Source: Ascaphus truei
Taxonomy: Eukaryota > Chordata > Amphibia > Anura > Ascaphidae
Direction: 5' to 3'
Assembly: GCA_036426205.1 (NCBI GenBank)
Contig: CM071586.1
Coordinates: 12,543,224-12,607,223, forward strand
DNA: 64,000 nucleotides
Below the pieces are notes generated by a model that had not been told where the DNA came from, made no database searches, and saw nothing but the letters and a program-made list of their open reading frames with translations. Position numbers and translations under genes: made by a program. This document shows positions 39,592-51,340 of this stretch, piece after piece (the stretch's first letter is position 1; every line of letters starts with the position of its first letter).

Positions 39592-39699
39592 TACTGTAAT
39601 ATTGTTGTGATATTTATATATTTTTTATTATTATTATTGAGGTGTTCGCGCCTATTATATCACTGTCACGTACTCACTATTTGTGGATACGCAGGGTGA

Positions 39700-40760
39700 A
39701 TTACATTGGGCTGCACAGAGTTCCCCAGACTCCTGGTTTTCGAGCCCAGGTATCCCAAAACATTTTCCCACACATAACTAAGGTTCTCCAAGGTTTATAC
39801 TTTATTAAACTATGGTTTATTGTGTGTTATACTGTATGTATAAATATATATGCAGTCAGCCTGAGCATTTGCATAGGTGCCAGGGTGTCTGCATAGACAT
39901 CTGATCTCAAAGGAGAACCAGGATGTCCAGGGGTGTCGGGCCATTTGGTTTAGCATGGAGGGGCAGAGGAACAGGCCCAAAAAACATCTTTGTTCTCTGA
40001 GACACTGTTGAGCCTGGCAGGTGGCTATGATTGCGCTTGGGGGGGGGGGGGGTGAGGTGCAGCTTGGCACGCCCCTTCCTCTGACATAATCAGCCAGATG
40101 ATCCCCGCTCTGGTTGGCTGGTGGGAAAAGTTCCCATGCTCTGAGTGGCAAGAAGTTCCTGTTCATGTTAAACATAGGACACAGAAGTCTATGAAAGGGG
40201 CTGCCACAATCAGATTCTGTCTCTGTCTACAGATTTACAGATAATCTTGGGATTGGTCCAGTGAAGCACTGGTTGGGTTTCCCAGGGGCATTGAGGTGCC
40301 AGGGAGGCCTAGTCTAGCTGAGGACCAGTTCTGAGGAATAAGGTTACTTGTTCCAGACATACTCCAGTGACGTGGAGGGGACAGGGTAAGCGTTTTGCTG
40401 AAGCACGCGCCCTGCAACTAGGAAAGTCTATTTTTCAGCCCCCATACCCCAGTAAGTGTGTATATTACGTCTGTATTTTGTATTTCATTGTGTGTACGCA
40501 AGTTTACCTGAATAACCCTCATTTTATTCCACCACCTTGTTTTGCCTAGTGAAAGATCCCGGTATAAATGTGTTAAAAGTCCTTGTCTCCTGTGACAGGC
40601 TTTTTTTCTGGTGGCAGGGGTATGGATCATTGGGCTTTGGGCTATAATTTCCTGTGGGGAATTATAGTACAAAGTGAGCTGCGGATTGCAAGCTCTCAAA
40701 ACAAGTGGTGGCATGCACACGCTATACAAAGCAGGGAATAACACTGGTTCTTGTCACTTA
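39700..40760 (+). repeat. Gypsy-type LTR and leader
   Basis: LTR-like sequence ending near 40690 with GGATTGCAAGCTCTCAAAAC followed by AAGTGGTGGCATGC, a plausible primer-binding region. The last 300 bp (CCCAGTAAGTGTG, AATGTGTTAAAAGTCCTTGT, TGACAGGC, GCAAGCTCT) are homologous to the split LTR at 58600-58745 and 63604-63760. In both places a gag-like start codon follows at a similar distance. The 5' limit is uncertain. Confidence 0.6.
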
Positions 40761-40781
40761 GTTTAGTGCCACAGGGTGAAT

Positions 40782-41274
40782 ATGGCTTACTCAGAGGACT
40801 GTTACTGTTACTGGAATAGGACGTCTGTGGTTGCCTGGTGTGCGGATTATGGGCTGCCGACATGCAGCAGGTCCCAGATGGACATGTGCGAGGATTTGGA
40901 GTGCCACGAAGCCAGCATGGCTGAATGTACTCCTGAGATAGTGGTTGTGGCCACTACCAGTGGGACCGTGCACCTGCAGAGCGAGCCCCTCAAGAGATTC
41001 TCAGAGGGGGACCTCAACCCAACCGTGGTTGCCCCTGGAACTGTTCTTACCACTGTGGGTGAGATGTTAGCCCACGTTGTCAAGCTGCTTCCAACCACGA
41101 CGTTAGAGCAGAGAATACTGTTTGCCCAAATAACACTGGATGTTGCGGTACACACTGCCCCTCCTCTCTCCGAGTAAGGGGTTCCTGATACCCCGGAGTG
41201 AGGTGCAGGTACCCAGCTCCATGGGTACAGTCAGAAGCAGGTCCCAAACCCCGCTGGAGTGCCAGTGACTCAGG
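40782..41274 (+). pseudogene. Gag-like N-terminus of a gypsy-type element
   Basis: The frame 40782-41177 encodes a 131-residue acidic protein fragment beginning MAYSEDCYCYWNRTSVVAWC. Its first 45 residues align with the frame starting at 63835: ADYGLP, SRSQMDMCEDLECHEA against CECYGLP, SKTQLEEDLESHEA. The short helix-turn module followed by an acidic helix resembles the start of many retroelement gags. It stops at 41175-41177, and the sequence continues to 41274 where a foldback element is inserted. Confidence 0.55.
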
Positions 41275-41288
41275 CACTCCCAAGAGCT
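41275..41288. repeat. Target-site duplication, left copy (foldback PLE)
   Basis: CACTCCCAAGAGCT is repeated exactly at 43823-43836. The flanking gag-like sequence resumes after the right copy. Confidence 0.88.
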
Positions 41289-41790
41289 TTCTTTTCTTGG
41301 AGTTGAGGAGGAGCGCAGGGAAGGATCGTGATATGTAAAAAAATAAGATATATAACAGGAATAGAACTCACAAAAATCGTGGTAGGTTATAGCATGTCAG
41401 AGATCCATCTCTCCTCGACTGGAGCCCTTTGTCATAACAGGAATCAGGAATTCCCTCAGTGTGAGTGATTGATATGTAAATAAAGAGAACCAATAGGCAT
41501 ACAATTTGAACTATAAGTCAGTATTGATCACAAATGGTTTAAGGAAACTCACATTTTCCCTTAGTAAAACTGTGGTGAGAGAACCGCCGTTGAAGGGTGG
41601 CGTTGTGTTATACGCTGCTGCCCAGTGCTTCACTTGCACCTCCGGTGGGCTTTTCTCATCAATCTCTGCGTCGCGTCACTTCCGGTCGCGTCACTTCCCG
41701 GTCCTCGTCCACGGTGAGGTGCGTTGAAGCCAAAATGGGTCTGGTTGTCAGCGATGAGATTGCCAGTCCTTCAGTGGTGGATTCTTCTTG

Positions 41791-41832
41791 ATTAACTCTA
41801 TCCGTTTCGCACACTGCTTCGTCAGGAGTAAT
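41791..41832 (-). ncRNA. Hammerhead-ribozyme-like motif (left arm)
   Basis: Minus strand: ATTACTC, CTGACGA, extra A, GCA-GTG-TGC helix II, GAAAC, GGATA, GAGTTAAT. Helix I pairs ATTACTC with GAGTTAAT (one bulge). Both cores are intact. Helix III is changed from ACGCGT to ACGGAT. Confidence 0.6.
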
Positions 41833-42394
41833 AATTGTATGGGTAATACTCTTGTGTCTTATATAGGCCCATCAATTAGTGAGAAAATTTTTCTTTTTAA
41901 ATTAACCCCCTCAGCGCTCACAACATAGCCGAGGTCCAAAACCCTAAGATAATGTATGTCCTCTCAGCTAGATAATCTTTATTAAAACTGTCAACACATA
42001 CTAATTAAAATAAGTCATAATTAGAAGAACATATTGTGGTATCTATTTAATATGTTCGAAAGTAATTAACCCACTATATGTTTAATAAATTGTTTTGTTA
42101 AAAATACACATAAAGTGTATATAGCTGGATAGGTAGTGGAGGAAGAGGAGAGGCAAAACCATCATTAGTATTAAATACTAGGTAACTTAATCTTAATTTT
42201 ACATAGATAAGAGTATACATATATAAATACATTTAATGAATAGAGTATAATGGAAGATGAACCAACCAAATATAAAATATAGCACTCTAATAGGTCCTAA
42301 TTCTAAAGGACAATTGAAATGGTATAAAGTTGAAATGAATAACGAAGTATCTCATATTTAATATTTACATTAGAAAAGACACCTATATCAATAC

Positions 42395-42690
42395 TACATT
42401 TGCCCAAGGGGACAAAGTTTGCATTTTGTGAATCCAGTCATGTTTTCCTTCTGGCCAGACTGTTTAAACCTGTTGCCCCACCCCGCCAATGTTTAGTAAC
42501 TGTTCTATGCCTATATACTGTAGGTATTTTAGGGTCAGAATTGTGGTAGTTTAAAAAGTGCTTAGATAGGGTTATGGCGCGATGAGACCTTTTTTAATAT
42601 TGCCCACATGATTCCAATATGTGGGTCCGTATTGGTCTTGATTGCGACCAATATATTGTAACCCCATGGGCATTGCAATAAATATATTAC
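42395..42690 (-). pseudogene. PLE GIY-YIG nuclease remnant
   Basis: The minus strand in shifting frames gives MPMGLQYIGRN, then HVGNIKKGL, IGIEQLL, GGVGQQV and a final KMQTLSPW. The order (YIGR, EHxxNIKKG, arginine-rich GGD-like segment, W-x-K-LxxxxP) is that of a PLE GIY-YIG domain. It is heavily decayed. Confidence 0.65.
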
Positions 42691-43052
42691 ATATTCTGAT
42701 TTGCATTGAGTAACTTTACTATTTTAAAATGTCTCACCCGTTGTTTTGGAAGTAAAGTTGAGCTTCTCTTGTGTTTTATATTTGCATGCAGTACAAGAGT
42801 AGTGGGTATATAATATTATATAGTGGGTATATAATACTTTCGAACATATTAAATAGATACCCACAACTATGTTCTTCTAATTATACTTATTTTCTATTAT
42901 ATGTGTTGACAGTTTAATAAAGATTATCTAGCTATGAGACATACATTTATCTTAAGGGTTTTGGACCTCGCCTATGTGTGAGCGCTGAGGGGGTTAATTT
43001 AAAAAGAAAATTTTCTCACTAATGGATGGGCCTTATAAGACACAAGATTACC

Positions 43053-43100
43053 ATACATTAGACTCTGACGAAGCAGTGTGCGAAACGCGTAGAGTTAATC
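43053..43100 (+). ncRNA. Hammerhead-ribozyme-like motif (right arm)
   Basis: Plus strand: ATTAGACT, CTGACGA, extra A, GCA-GTG-TGC, GAAACGCGTA, GAGTTAAT. GAGT pairs with ACTC, which uses the first C of the core, so one C has probably been lost compared with the left-arm copy. Helix III is ACGCGT. Confidence 0.6.
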
Positions 43101-43822
43101 AAGAGAATCCCAACACTGAAGGACTGCAATCTCATCGCTGACACCAGACCCTTTTGGCTTCAACGCCCTCACCGTGACGAGACCGGAAGTGACGCGACCG
43201 GAAGTGACGGACGGCAGAGATTGATGCGAAATCCACCGGGAGGTGCAGTGAAGCACCGGCAGCACACTATACACAACGCCACCCTTCAATCGGCGGTTCT
43301 CTCCACCACCAGTTTTACTAAGGGAAATGTGAGTTTCCTTAACCATTTGTGATCAATACAGACTTATAGTTCAAATTGTATGCACTATTGTGATTCTCTT
43401 TATTTACATATCAATCACTCCACTGAGGGATATCCTGATTCCTGTTTATCAAAGGGCTCCAGTCAGAGAGAGATGGATCTCTGACATGCTATAACCTACC
43501 ACATTTTTGTGAGTTCTATTCCTGTTATTGAATGTATTCTAGCAGTGATCTACCATCTCACTATATATATACTTATTTTTACATATCACATCCTTCCCCT
43601 GCGCTCCTCCTCAACTCCAAGAAAAGAAATTCACATTCTGGGACTTGAAACTGTCCCACACAGAGGAAGTTGAGCTGCTTTTTTTCTTCACTATAATTTT
43701 TATTCACCTTTGGGTGGAAGTTTTGTTGTGTATCACACTGGTGTGTTATTCATTACACCAATTTATTACTATTTGGGAAGCGCCCAGTCCATCCACTTTC
43801 CCCACTCCCCCACCTTTTGTAA

Positions 43823-44034
43823 CACTCCCAAGAGCTGACACTCTCCTCCTGGAGAGAAAGCTGAGCACCAAGGCGGCAGAGGGAGAGATCAGCCAAGCTG
43901 ATGCTAGGGATCCTACCTCCTTGGTAGCCTCCATGCAGGCTGATGGTGCCACCCTTGTGCCATGCCTCATGTTCCCCAAGAAGGTGACCGGTGTTGCACC
44001 CGCAGGGTATCCGCTGTGTCACTGGAGACCAGGT
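43823..44034 (+). pseudogene. Gag-like sequence resuming after the insert
   Basis: After the right TSD copy (43823-43836) the interrupted element continues in an open frame: DTLLLERKLSTKAAEGEISQ and onward to about 44030. Open-frame length across 43645-44196 is partly due to the insert tail and is not one gene. Confidence 0.5.
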
Positions 44035-44880
44035 ATTTACACCTTTTTACCAGGATCATTCACTGAGCAAAACAAGATAGTAAAACAAATTGTCATTTAT
44101 TCCATTGAAACAGATGTACACACAGTGGATTCCAAAATACAGAAGAAAACACATTTACTGGGGGTCTGGGCTACAAAACTAGACATTCCTAGGTAAAATA
44201 GAACAGAAAACAAAGTATTTAAGTTGACCGGGACTCGGCCCAAAATGTCCTGGAACTCAAATCGACATGAAGTTCCTGACGCCGCGGCTGTCTTTAATCC
44301 GGAGGTTATGAAATCCCTTGACCGGGAGTTAGTATCAAATGTCCTGGAACTGTTTTCGGCTTGCAATCCCAGCTGTGACCGCTACGTTTTATTCTCAGGA
44401 CTTGGCCCCTAAATTTCTGAAGCCGCCTCACTGCTATTTCTCCGAGAGCATCTTTTGGGCGTTTCAAATGTACAGCTGCTGTTCTTGCACTTAGAATCTC
44501 TCTTCAGGATTGGCTGAGGGTTTCTTATAGTATTTCAGAGTTCATTCATGAAATACTACAGCCAATCCGAGCGTGGGAAGAATGCTACCAGCCTAACAGA
44601 GCGCTGCCAGTCTATTTAAGCCAGGCAAGCGTGGATTCAGATTCTGACAAGGGCATGCACCAACCTGGCCCCTCTGCCACTTGTCAGGCAGAAGCCACCT
44701 GATGAGTTACGCGCCTCACAATCTGGTCTGGGGCAAATTGTGGTCCGATGGCTTCCATGCATCCGAGGACGTGAGTACTTGAGCATAACCCCGGTACGTA
44801 AATGGCTTTCACACCTTGGTAACCTCTGAGGCTTTCATGTCCAGTTCCCGAGTAGCCTTGATGGCACCAGGCTTGGTAGC
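44035..44880. repeat. LTR-like sequence
   Basis: This begins with GACCAGGTATTTACACC and TCATTTATTCCATTG, and has an inverted-repeat-rich part around 44510-44580 (GATTGGCTGAGGGTTTC, then AAATACTACAGCCAATCC). It ends in a region with GAGGACGTGAGTACTTGAGC. It resembles the gypsy-type LTRs at 15000-15720 and 39700-40690 in layout. Boundaries are not fixed. Confidence 0.4.
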
Positions 44881-45019
44881 CACATGGTCTGTCAGAACCG
44901 TGGACCTGGAAGTCACTAGCTCATATACCGTGCGTAAACATTATATACTTTAAACATACCTGTTAAATAAAATATGCTTTACACTGTTATACTGTCTAAG
45001 TCTTTTGGTTATGAGGGAT

Positions 45020-46890
45020 TGTCATGATAGAGAGGATTTGGCCCGGGATTAAAGGGGTTACACCCCATTTGGCCACCCTCTACTCTCATCAGGGAAGCAA
45101 AGGGTTAACTGGACTGAGGTCCAGTAATGTGTTTTGCCTTGCTTCAATATCCAAATGTTTATTCCCCTGTGTAAATGTATTGTGTTATCCTGGTGTTTGC
45201 ACTCACAGATACACGAGGGTTGATGCGGGAGGGTAAGGGTTAATATTAAAATAGTGATTATAGCCCTTTGTGTAATTTTCCCGCTTTTTCAGGCTACATT
45301 TTGCAGCCGTCCATAGATCGCCATTGAGCCTCCATGCTTTCTAATGGCAGAAGTAGCGGTTTTGGACCTGTTTTCCAGCGACGACCAGCAGGTGGCGTCC
45401 GAGAGGAGGAGCGGCGGTTTCCCATTGTAAGCCAATGGGCTCATTGACTTCAATGGAGATTCCTCAACGCCGGCCTCCAGGAACAGGTTGGCAGCCATCC
45501 AAACCGCAGACAGCAAAAGCGGATACAATGTCTTTTAAAAGAGTTTAATCACTACGGTCAAGTTCAACGACAATTGGCATGGGAATCTTGGGTTCTAGGG
45601 CCCCTGGGAATAAAGTTCTTTTTGTCCCTAACCCCTTGGAACCCCCACACACGATCCACACCGGGTACGAGAATGAGGGACCCCCATAAAGGGTTGAGTG
45701 AAGAAGGAGGGTCGCACCATTGAATCTAATGGCGGCGGGCACCATGCATTGTCAATGGCGGCGCCGGCCATTGATTCCAATGGGGAAAAGCTCCATGGCG
45801 AAAAAACGACTAAGTGTAAAATGTTGAAATGTGTAAATCCATATCTCCGGTTCTGGAATGACCAGAGGGATGGGATTTGGGTGGCATATAGCCAAGGTTC
45901 CGGCTTTAATGCATACCCATTCCCAACCCCCTCAGACCAATCAGACGGAGTGTGGACGAAGGTAAAGATTTGTGGATTTTCTCATTGACTTCAATGGCGG
46001 CGGTTCCTCCATTGAAAGTCTATGGCGGGAAACTCCATTGACTACAACGGCGTAGTTGCTCCATTGAAACCCATGGCGGCGGAGCCCGTTGTTTTCAATG
46101 GGGATTTAGTGAAACGCTGAGATTTCTTTTTAGCGGAGATTTTTATAATAAAATATGAAACGGTTTAGGTGATATTTGTATAACTCCGATTCCGAAGGTT
46201 GTAGCGGGCTGAAATTTGGACACTATAGTGTACCAATTCCGGCATTAAGGTCTGGAAAGTTTGGACCCACTGGACCTACCAGAATCGGGTATTTTAATAT
46301 GTGTAGTTATTAAAATGTATTTGGGGTTTTGGGTCTGCTCTGACAATGCAGACCCCCATCTGCTATGCTAATAGGGCAGGGAAAGCATCCTGCAAGAATT
46401 AACATAGCCCGGTGATCAAAGGGTAACTGCCCTAATTGTTTATACTGGGGGCAGGAACCAAGGAACTGTGTTTTTAAGTGTGATACTTCACACTTACAAT
46501 GGAAGCCAAAATCTGCTTCAAAGAGATTTTTGCTAGACAGCTCGGCGCCTTGAGTGTAAGAGAAGGGTTGAAATGGTATATAAGTCAGAGTCAGCCCTTA
46601 CTCAATTGTCTTCATGTATGGTCTTCATGTATCTTCATGCATGATCTTCATGTATTGCTGTGATGTCAACATCTGAAACTGAATTATGAAAGAAATGGCC
46701 CATCCTGTATCCTGATGGCTTTCTTGTCCTAACCTTTAAGTAAGTGTCCATATTTTGTCTGTTATTTGTATATCTCGTGTGTTCACCTTTTTCAAGGAAT
46801 AAATTATATTTTATCATATCTAAGTCTCATTCAGTTCAACCTAGTTATATATTTGGTGTGTATTATTATAGCCTCAGAAAAGGAAGAGGG
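45020..46890 (+). repeat. Long LTR-like unit with promoter and poly(A) signals
   Basis: About 1.87 kb that opens with TGTCATGATAG. It carries many CCATTGA and TCAATGG motifs with GGCGG between them (45310-46115). Then come a TATA-like GTATATAAGTCAG at about 46578, a short TCTTCATGTAT repeat (46608-46660) and GGAATAAATTATA at about 46797. TATA to AATAAA spacing of about 220 bp fits an LTR with U3-R-U5. No gag, pol or env was found, so it may be a solo LTR. Whether it derives from an endogenous retrovirus or another LTR element cannot be decided. Confidence 0.5.
46579..46585 (+). promoter_or_regulatory. TATA-like box in the LTR-like unit
   Basis: The TATA-like GTATATAAG lies about 30 bp upstream of a short-repeat region that could be the start of R. 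It is supported only by its spacing to AATAAA near 46799. Confidence 0.4.
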
Positions 46891-47516
46891 GACACAAGGT
46901 GATTGTGGCCCTCAGAGAATTCACTAAACTGCACACCACTCGGTGTAAAAGATAACTTGTATTGAGTAATTTACTTAAAACTTATTTTACCGTGGAATTG
47001 TGTAACGTGAGTTAAAAATAGATTAAATCAAAAGTATCAAGCATCAGTGCCAACACATAAATATAGCTGACTATCCCAATTACCCAGCTAATGATGGTGG
47101 GATATAGGTGGCATATGATGCTAAAAGTCAGGGTATGATCCCCTCTGGATCAGCTAACAGACCAGGTGGTGGATTTAGATTAGCCAGCGAGACTATATGA
47201 AATTGGTATATAAATAAACAGCACCTCCTAGTCTAGTGATGTTATATCATACACCTCAATAAATCAATACTTAAGTTTAATAGGTGCATAAACTATGAGT
47301 GAAGAGCTGACACTCACAGTAGCAACAGTAATCAATCTCTTGCACATGTACTGCAGAGGTGCATGAAGCACTAGATAGGAAGGTGAAAGCAAATACTCAC
47401 TGGCATATGAACACTGGACTCAAATTAGCCAAGTGTCAGGAACTGTACACACTGACCCAGGAACCTATAAACACTACATTAAAACAGCTCCAAGTAGGAG
47501 ACTGACAACATTGCGC

Positions 47517-47560
47517 GTCCAACGCGCGTTTCCCTCCAGCAAAGGAGTTTCTTCAGGGAC
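47517..47560 (-). ncRNA. Hammerhead-ribozyme-like motif
   Basis: Minus strand: CTTGTCC, CTGAAGA, extra A, ACTCC...GGAGG hairpin, GAAACGCGCGTT, GGACGCG. Helix I pairs GTCC with GGAC. Cores are intact. Helix III is an extended ACGCGCGT palindrome. Confidence 0.58.
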
Positions 47561-47777
47561 AAGATTTGCTAAGGGGAGTGAAAGCAGAATTTGTATACCC
47601 TGCCGGCAGCCTAATTGCAAAATCGATTGTTTGCAGCTGTTGCGCATGCCGTCCACAACGGCACATTTATCCAGTCAAATACTGTTAAAACTAATTATCA
47701 GTATGATCTTATGCATATTACCTTTATAGTGCCATTGTTGATGACTTTCCCGAGCAATTTAGTGGCTTGTATTGCCG

Positions 47778-47894
47778 TTCTACCGCCGTGCCCGCATACA
47801 CCGAGTACTGCGCATGCGCGTGGACTTAGAAATAATCCTTCTACCGACGTGCACGCATACACCGAATACTGCGCATGCGCGTGGACTTAGAAAT
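47778..47894. repeat. Tandem duplication, two 56-bp units
   Basis: Two units starting TTCTACCG(C/A)CGTG(C/A)CCG- or CACG-type and ending in GCGCATGCGCGTGGACTTAG are separated by 5 bp (period 61). Each contains the palindrome GCGCATGCGC. A third partial GCGCATGCGC occurs at about 47920. Confidence 0.85.
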
Positions 47895-49052
47895 TGTTCA
47901 GTGAAGACGTATCCAGATTGCGCATGCGCGAACCAGTATAGGAGAATCTAATGCGCAGAAGTGGACTGTTGGTTATCAACATCCACCCCTAAACCGATCC
48001 CATGCCTCTATAATAGGTGTAGAGGCAGAGTAAAGGGTACTAGCCATGAAAGTAGGCAGGGATAAGATTCTGGTCCTAACATCATGGTCCTAGCATGCCA
48101 CTGATGCATGCAGAGTGGATAAAGGACCCCCCTAATGTATATGCAGAGCAATGTGTCAAAACGATGCAGTGATAAACAGAGGACTTACATTAAATTAAAA
48201 ATAAATAAACTATAAATGCATACATCCTGGGTATTAATAGTCTATTCTAACATAATATAATTGTAGTAGACCTCAAGTGTATGTACACATTACATAACGC
48301 TCCATTATTATAGTCACTGATTAAAGGGATAGCAAATAATAATAATAAGGTAATATCATTCAATACCAAGAGACTGACTACCAACACTATTGACATGGGA
48401 AGATGGCGAAGCTGGTCAGGATGAGGGAACATAGTGAGGTAACATACTCAATGATGGTTAATGAATAGAGGGATCAGACCAAAATAGCTCAGATTAAATA
48501 AATGATGTGAAAGTGAACCCTTCATTAAGACCATTAGGGCTCCTTGTTTTTAATTTATAAATCCATTCTGCTACGATACGAAGCAAAGATTGGTCAGTAT
48601 TTCCACCTCTCATGGGACATTTAAGTTGATAAATACCCATGAACTTGATAACATCAATATTGCCATTGTGGAATTGTGTGACATGTCTAGCAACTGATGT
48701 TTCTGCAGAGTGTTTAATAGAATTAATAATGGGCGGAGCAGCAGTTCCCTGTCCCTGATTCTAACTCTGATAGAGGCACCAGGTTTATGCATGTAAAGGA
48801 CACATTATTAAGTCTTATACCCAATAACCTCTGGCTTACCTCCAGAGTCCATTACAAATAATAGCTAACAATGATAAATAAAATTCTTCTGCTTTATACA
48901 ATATACAATGGTCGTTCAACCAGATCAAAGATGACAGTCCAGTTGTGCACAAAATATCTGGACTTAAACCAGCATAAAAGACATCTGGACTTTAACCAGA
49001 GAATTTAATAATCAGGGGACTTAAACCCGATCCACAGTCGCAATTTAGGTAC

Positions 49053-49200
49053 TGAATTCCCAGAGGGGGGGAGACAATATAAAAAAAAGATCACATATAC
49101 TCACCGCCTGTGTGAATTCCACTAATTTAGGGAAAGAATTCCCAGAGGGGGTGAGACAGAAAAAATATCACATGTACTCACCGCCTGTGGGAATTGCACT
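49053..49200. repeat. Tandem duplication of about 83 bp
   Basis: GAATTCCCAGAGGGGG, a GAGACA block, TATACTCACCGCCTGTG and GAATT follow in the same order twice (start 49053 and 49136) with small indels in an A run. Confidence 0.8.
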
Positions 49201-49204
49201 TCTA

Positions 49205-50900
49205 GACACCACCTGAAAGAATTTGCCCTGACAATTGCAAAAGGGCTGGAGGCTTTTGTGACTGGATACACACACACAGCACTGCACCCTGCAGACTTCC
49301 CGGGAAGCTTTGGAACCACGCCCTGGCACTGTTGATCTCAAACTGATGGAACTTATAGGCCCGGGAAACAAATGAAACGATACACATGCAGTGTGGGAGA
49401 TATGCAATTTTCATGAGAAACCCAACCAATAATAGGGTCTCAAGATATTCCGGGAATTCTCTCTCTGTTCATTTAAACAGGACAACTGTGATAAAAATAA
49501 ACACACATACACTAATTTTGTTGTGGTAGAAGAGTTTAATTATATACTCTCTAAGTGTTTTTGCAATATCATCAGTCACCCTTGTGTAATCACACTCCGA
49601 TTTTTATTATATGTTCACGTGTTTGTTTTGTTTTGTTCCATATCCCGTACACTTAATTTTAATTACGTTAATAAAACCGAGTTTTAATTTGTTAGGTGTG
49701 TGCCACTACCTCAAGGGGATACTTTCCTGTCTCACCTTCCCATATTTCGCCTTCCCCAGTGAGCACCACATTTCGTGCTAGTGTTCAGGGATTTTTAATT
49801 ATCTAAGCACCCTCCCCGTCCTGTGTTAGAAGCGAGGTTTCACCTTTTTGCCCCTCGGGGCATTTGTATACTACCTGTAAATCTCCCAGGACAGACACTG
49901 TAACTTTCTCACTGCCTACGTTATCTACAACCTTGGTTTCCATGGCAGCTATGTGGGTGATTCGGCTTCCCAGGGAACTAACCTCCTACTACTGATTAAA
50001 ACAGTAAAAAGCTGACTACATGAGAACATATATTTCAGCTAGCAATTCCAGACAAAATGGAGGGTATAACACAAATGCAGATTCTGGCCTTCTCTACTGT
50101 CCCTAACAGCCTTCTCCGCAAAACCCACCCTGAAACTCATAGCCTACATTAGCAATCTCTGCTTGCTGGCACACCTGGAGAGATAAAACACAGAAAATAC
50201 TATATTGACGCATAATTTTACACAATGCATTTACAAACACTGGGCTTAAGAGCTGACACTCCCAATACATGGATCAGGGGTAACCAAGTGGGTTTGACCT
50301 TTATTGTGAGGTAAGTGAAAAAATTGGTGGAACAGCAGGATCTAAAACATAAGCACCGATCAACTCACCAGATATAGAGAAAATAAAAAAGTTTAATCGT
50401 TACATAATTAAAAAACAAAAAACATGAAGACAGTACAGGACAATTCTCCTACGTTTTTTCAGGCTGTGCAGCCTTTCTCAAGGGTTAATATGGTTAGGAT
50501 GATACAAAGTTTATATAGCCCCTTCCTCTGAACCTCTAACACACCCCTGAAGCATATCCGTGATTAAAACGTTAGTGTTAAACCATTAAGTGCGCAAGTG
50601 TCTATGTTAATGAAAGCTAGATGGTTAATTGAAAGTATACAACTGTTACATTGTACTTGAGTGTATAATATATAGGACACTGTGCATAGTATATTGGATG
50701 AAAGATCCTAATCATGATAAGTCAATAGTGTATAACCAACTATCGAATTGACATATTGTAGATAGTCTAATATATATGATAATTGATATTGAATAATACT
50801 ATCATAGACAATGAATGCTTGTCAAACATAGAAGACTTGTGACACCCTCGTCATAAATGCTTTCATATGTTTAAGGATGGATATGATATAACCTAAGTCA
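49205..50900. other. No gene; repeat debris
   Basis: AT-rich sequence with no supported coding part. 50245-50330 is related, in the opposite orientation, to 14310-14420. At about 50447-50490 a degenerate palindromic motif (AGGCTGCACAGCCT within TTCTCAAGG and CCTACG) resembles the hammerhead-like family but has lost CUGANGA. Confidence 0.45.
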
Positions 50901-51340
50901 AATAGCATAGAAGAAAAGTTGCACACAAAGCGCACAAGGGAAAGAATTAGTAATTATTTATTAAAACAAACACATAGACATCTGAAGAGGATCCCAACCC
51001 CTCCTCGCCAATGGGTAAACTGCCCAGATACATAAACCATACATATGGCTCTAAACATGGAATATCCTAAGACAGTAAAACACACACAACACAAGACAGT
51101 CAATGTTAAAAAATAAACAAAGAGGGTACTAACAACCAAGGGGATTTGAATAAAAACCGCCAATAGAGGCTATAAAACCGCTGACAGGGGGAAACGAACA
51201 CTCACATGAGGCAGAGGTGGGGGTCCACGGATGACCGCACAGGATCCGGATCGCGGCACCGGAAGATGAAAACAACCACCACTTGATCCTCAGGCAGGCT
51301 CCATCTCAGCCTCTCAGCAAACACGCGCAGAATGACCTGT

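Larger units (their letters stand above)
41289..43822 (-). mobile_element. 2.5-kb foldback PLE derivative
   Basis: Bounded by exact 14-bp direct repeats. The left 0.7 kb (41289-42000) and right 0.75 kb (about 42880-43630) are inverted copies of each other. CTTTTCTTGGAGTTGAGGAG is at the left and its complement at about 43604-43623. Each arm carries a hammerhead-like motif pointing outward. Between them, 42680-42395 on the minus strand is a decayed PLE GIY-YIG end. The element is thus a minus-oriented PLE 3' part joined to an inverted copy of its own terminal region, plus a 190-bp tail (43631-43822). Confidence 0.82.
46900..48800 (-). mobile_element. Penelope-like element, decayed 3' part
   Basis: Minus-strand PLE end. 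GIY-YIG remnants at about 48790-48500 read SVARHVTQFHNGN, FMGIYQLKCPMRGGNTD and VAEWIYKLKTRSPNGLNEGF in two frames. A long 3' UTR follows, then a hammerhead-like motif (47517-47560) and a terminal region to about 46900. The RT part is missing. Protein wording is close to the PLE at 21715-22440. Confidence 0.72.

Noticed and set aside
40847..41155. Minus-strand frame over the gag-like ORF
   Set aside because: It is antisense to a frame supported by homology with the one at 63835.
43645..44196. A 183-residue gene spanning the foldback insert's right boundary
   Set aside because: The frame crosses the tail of the insert, the TSD, gag-like sequence and the next LTR-like unit. It is a chance join.
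47778..49200. CRISPR-like array
   Set aside because: Only two copies in each tandem pair, no regular spacers, and the window is clearly vertebrate.
50447..50490. A further intact hammerhead motif
   Set aside because: The palindrome AGGCTGCACAGCCT is present, but CUGANGA and a clear GAAA are not. It was kept only as a degenerate relative.
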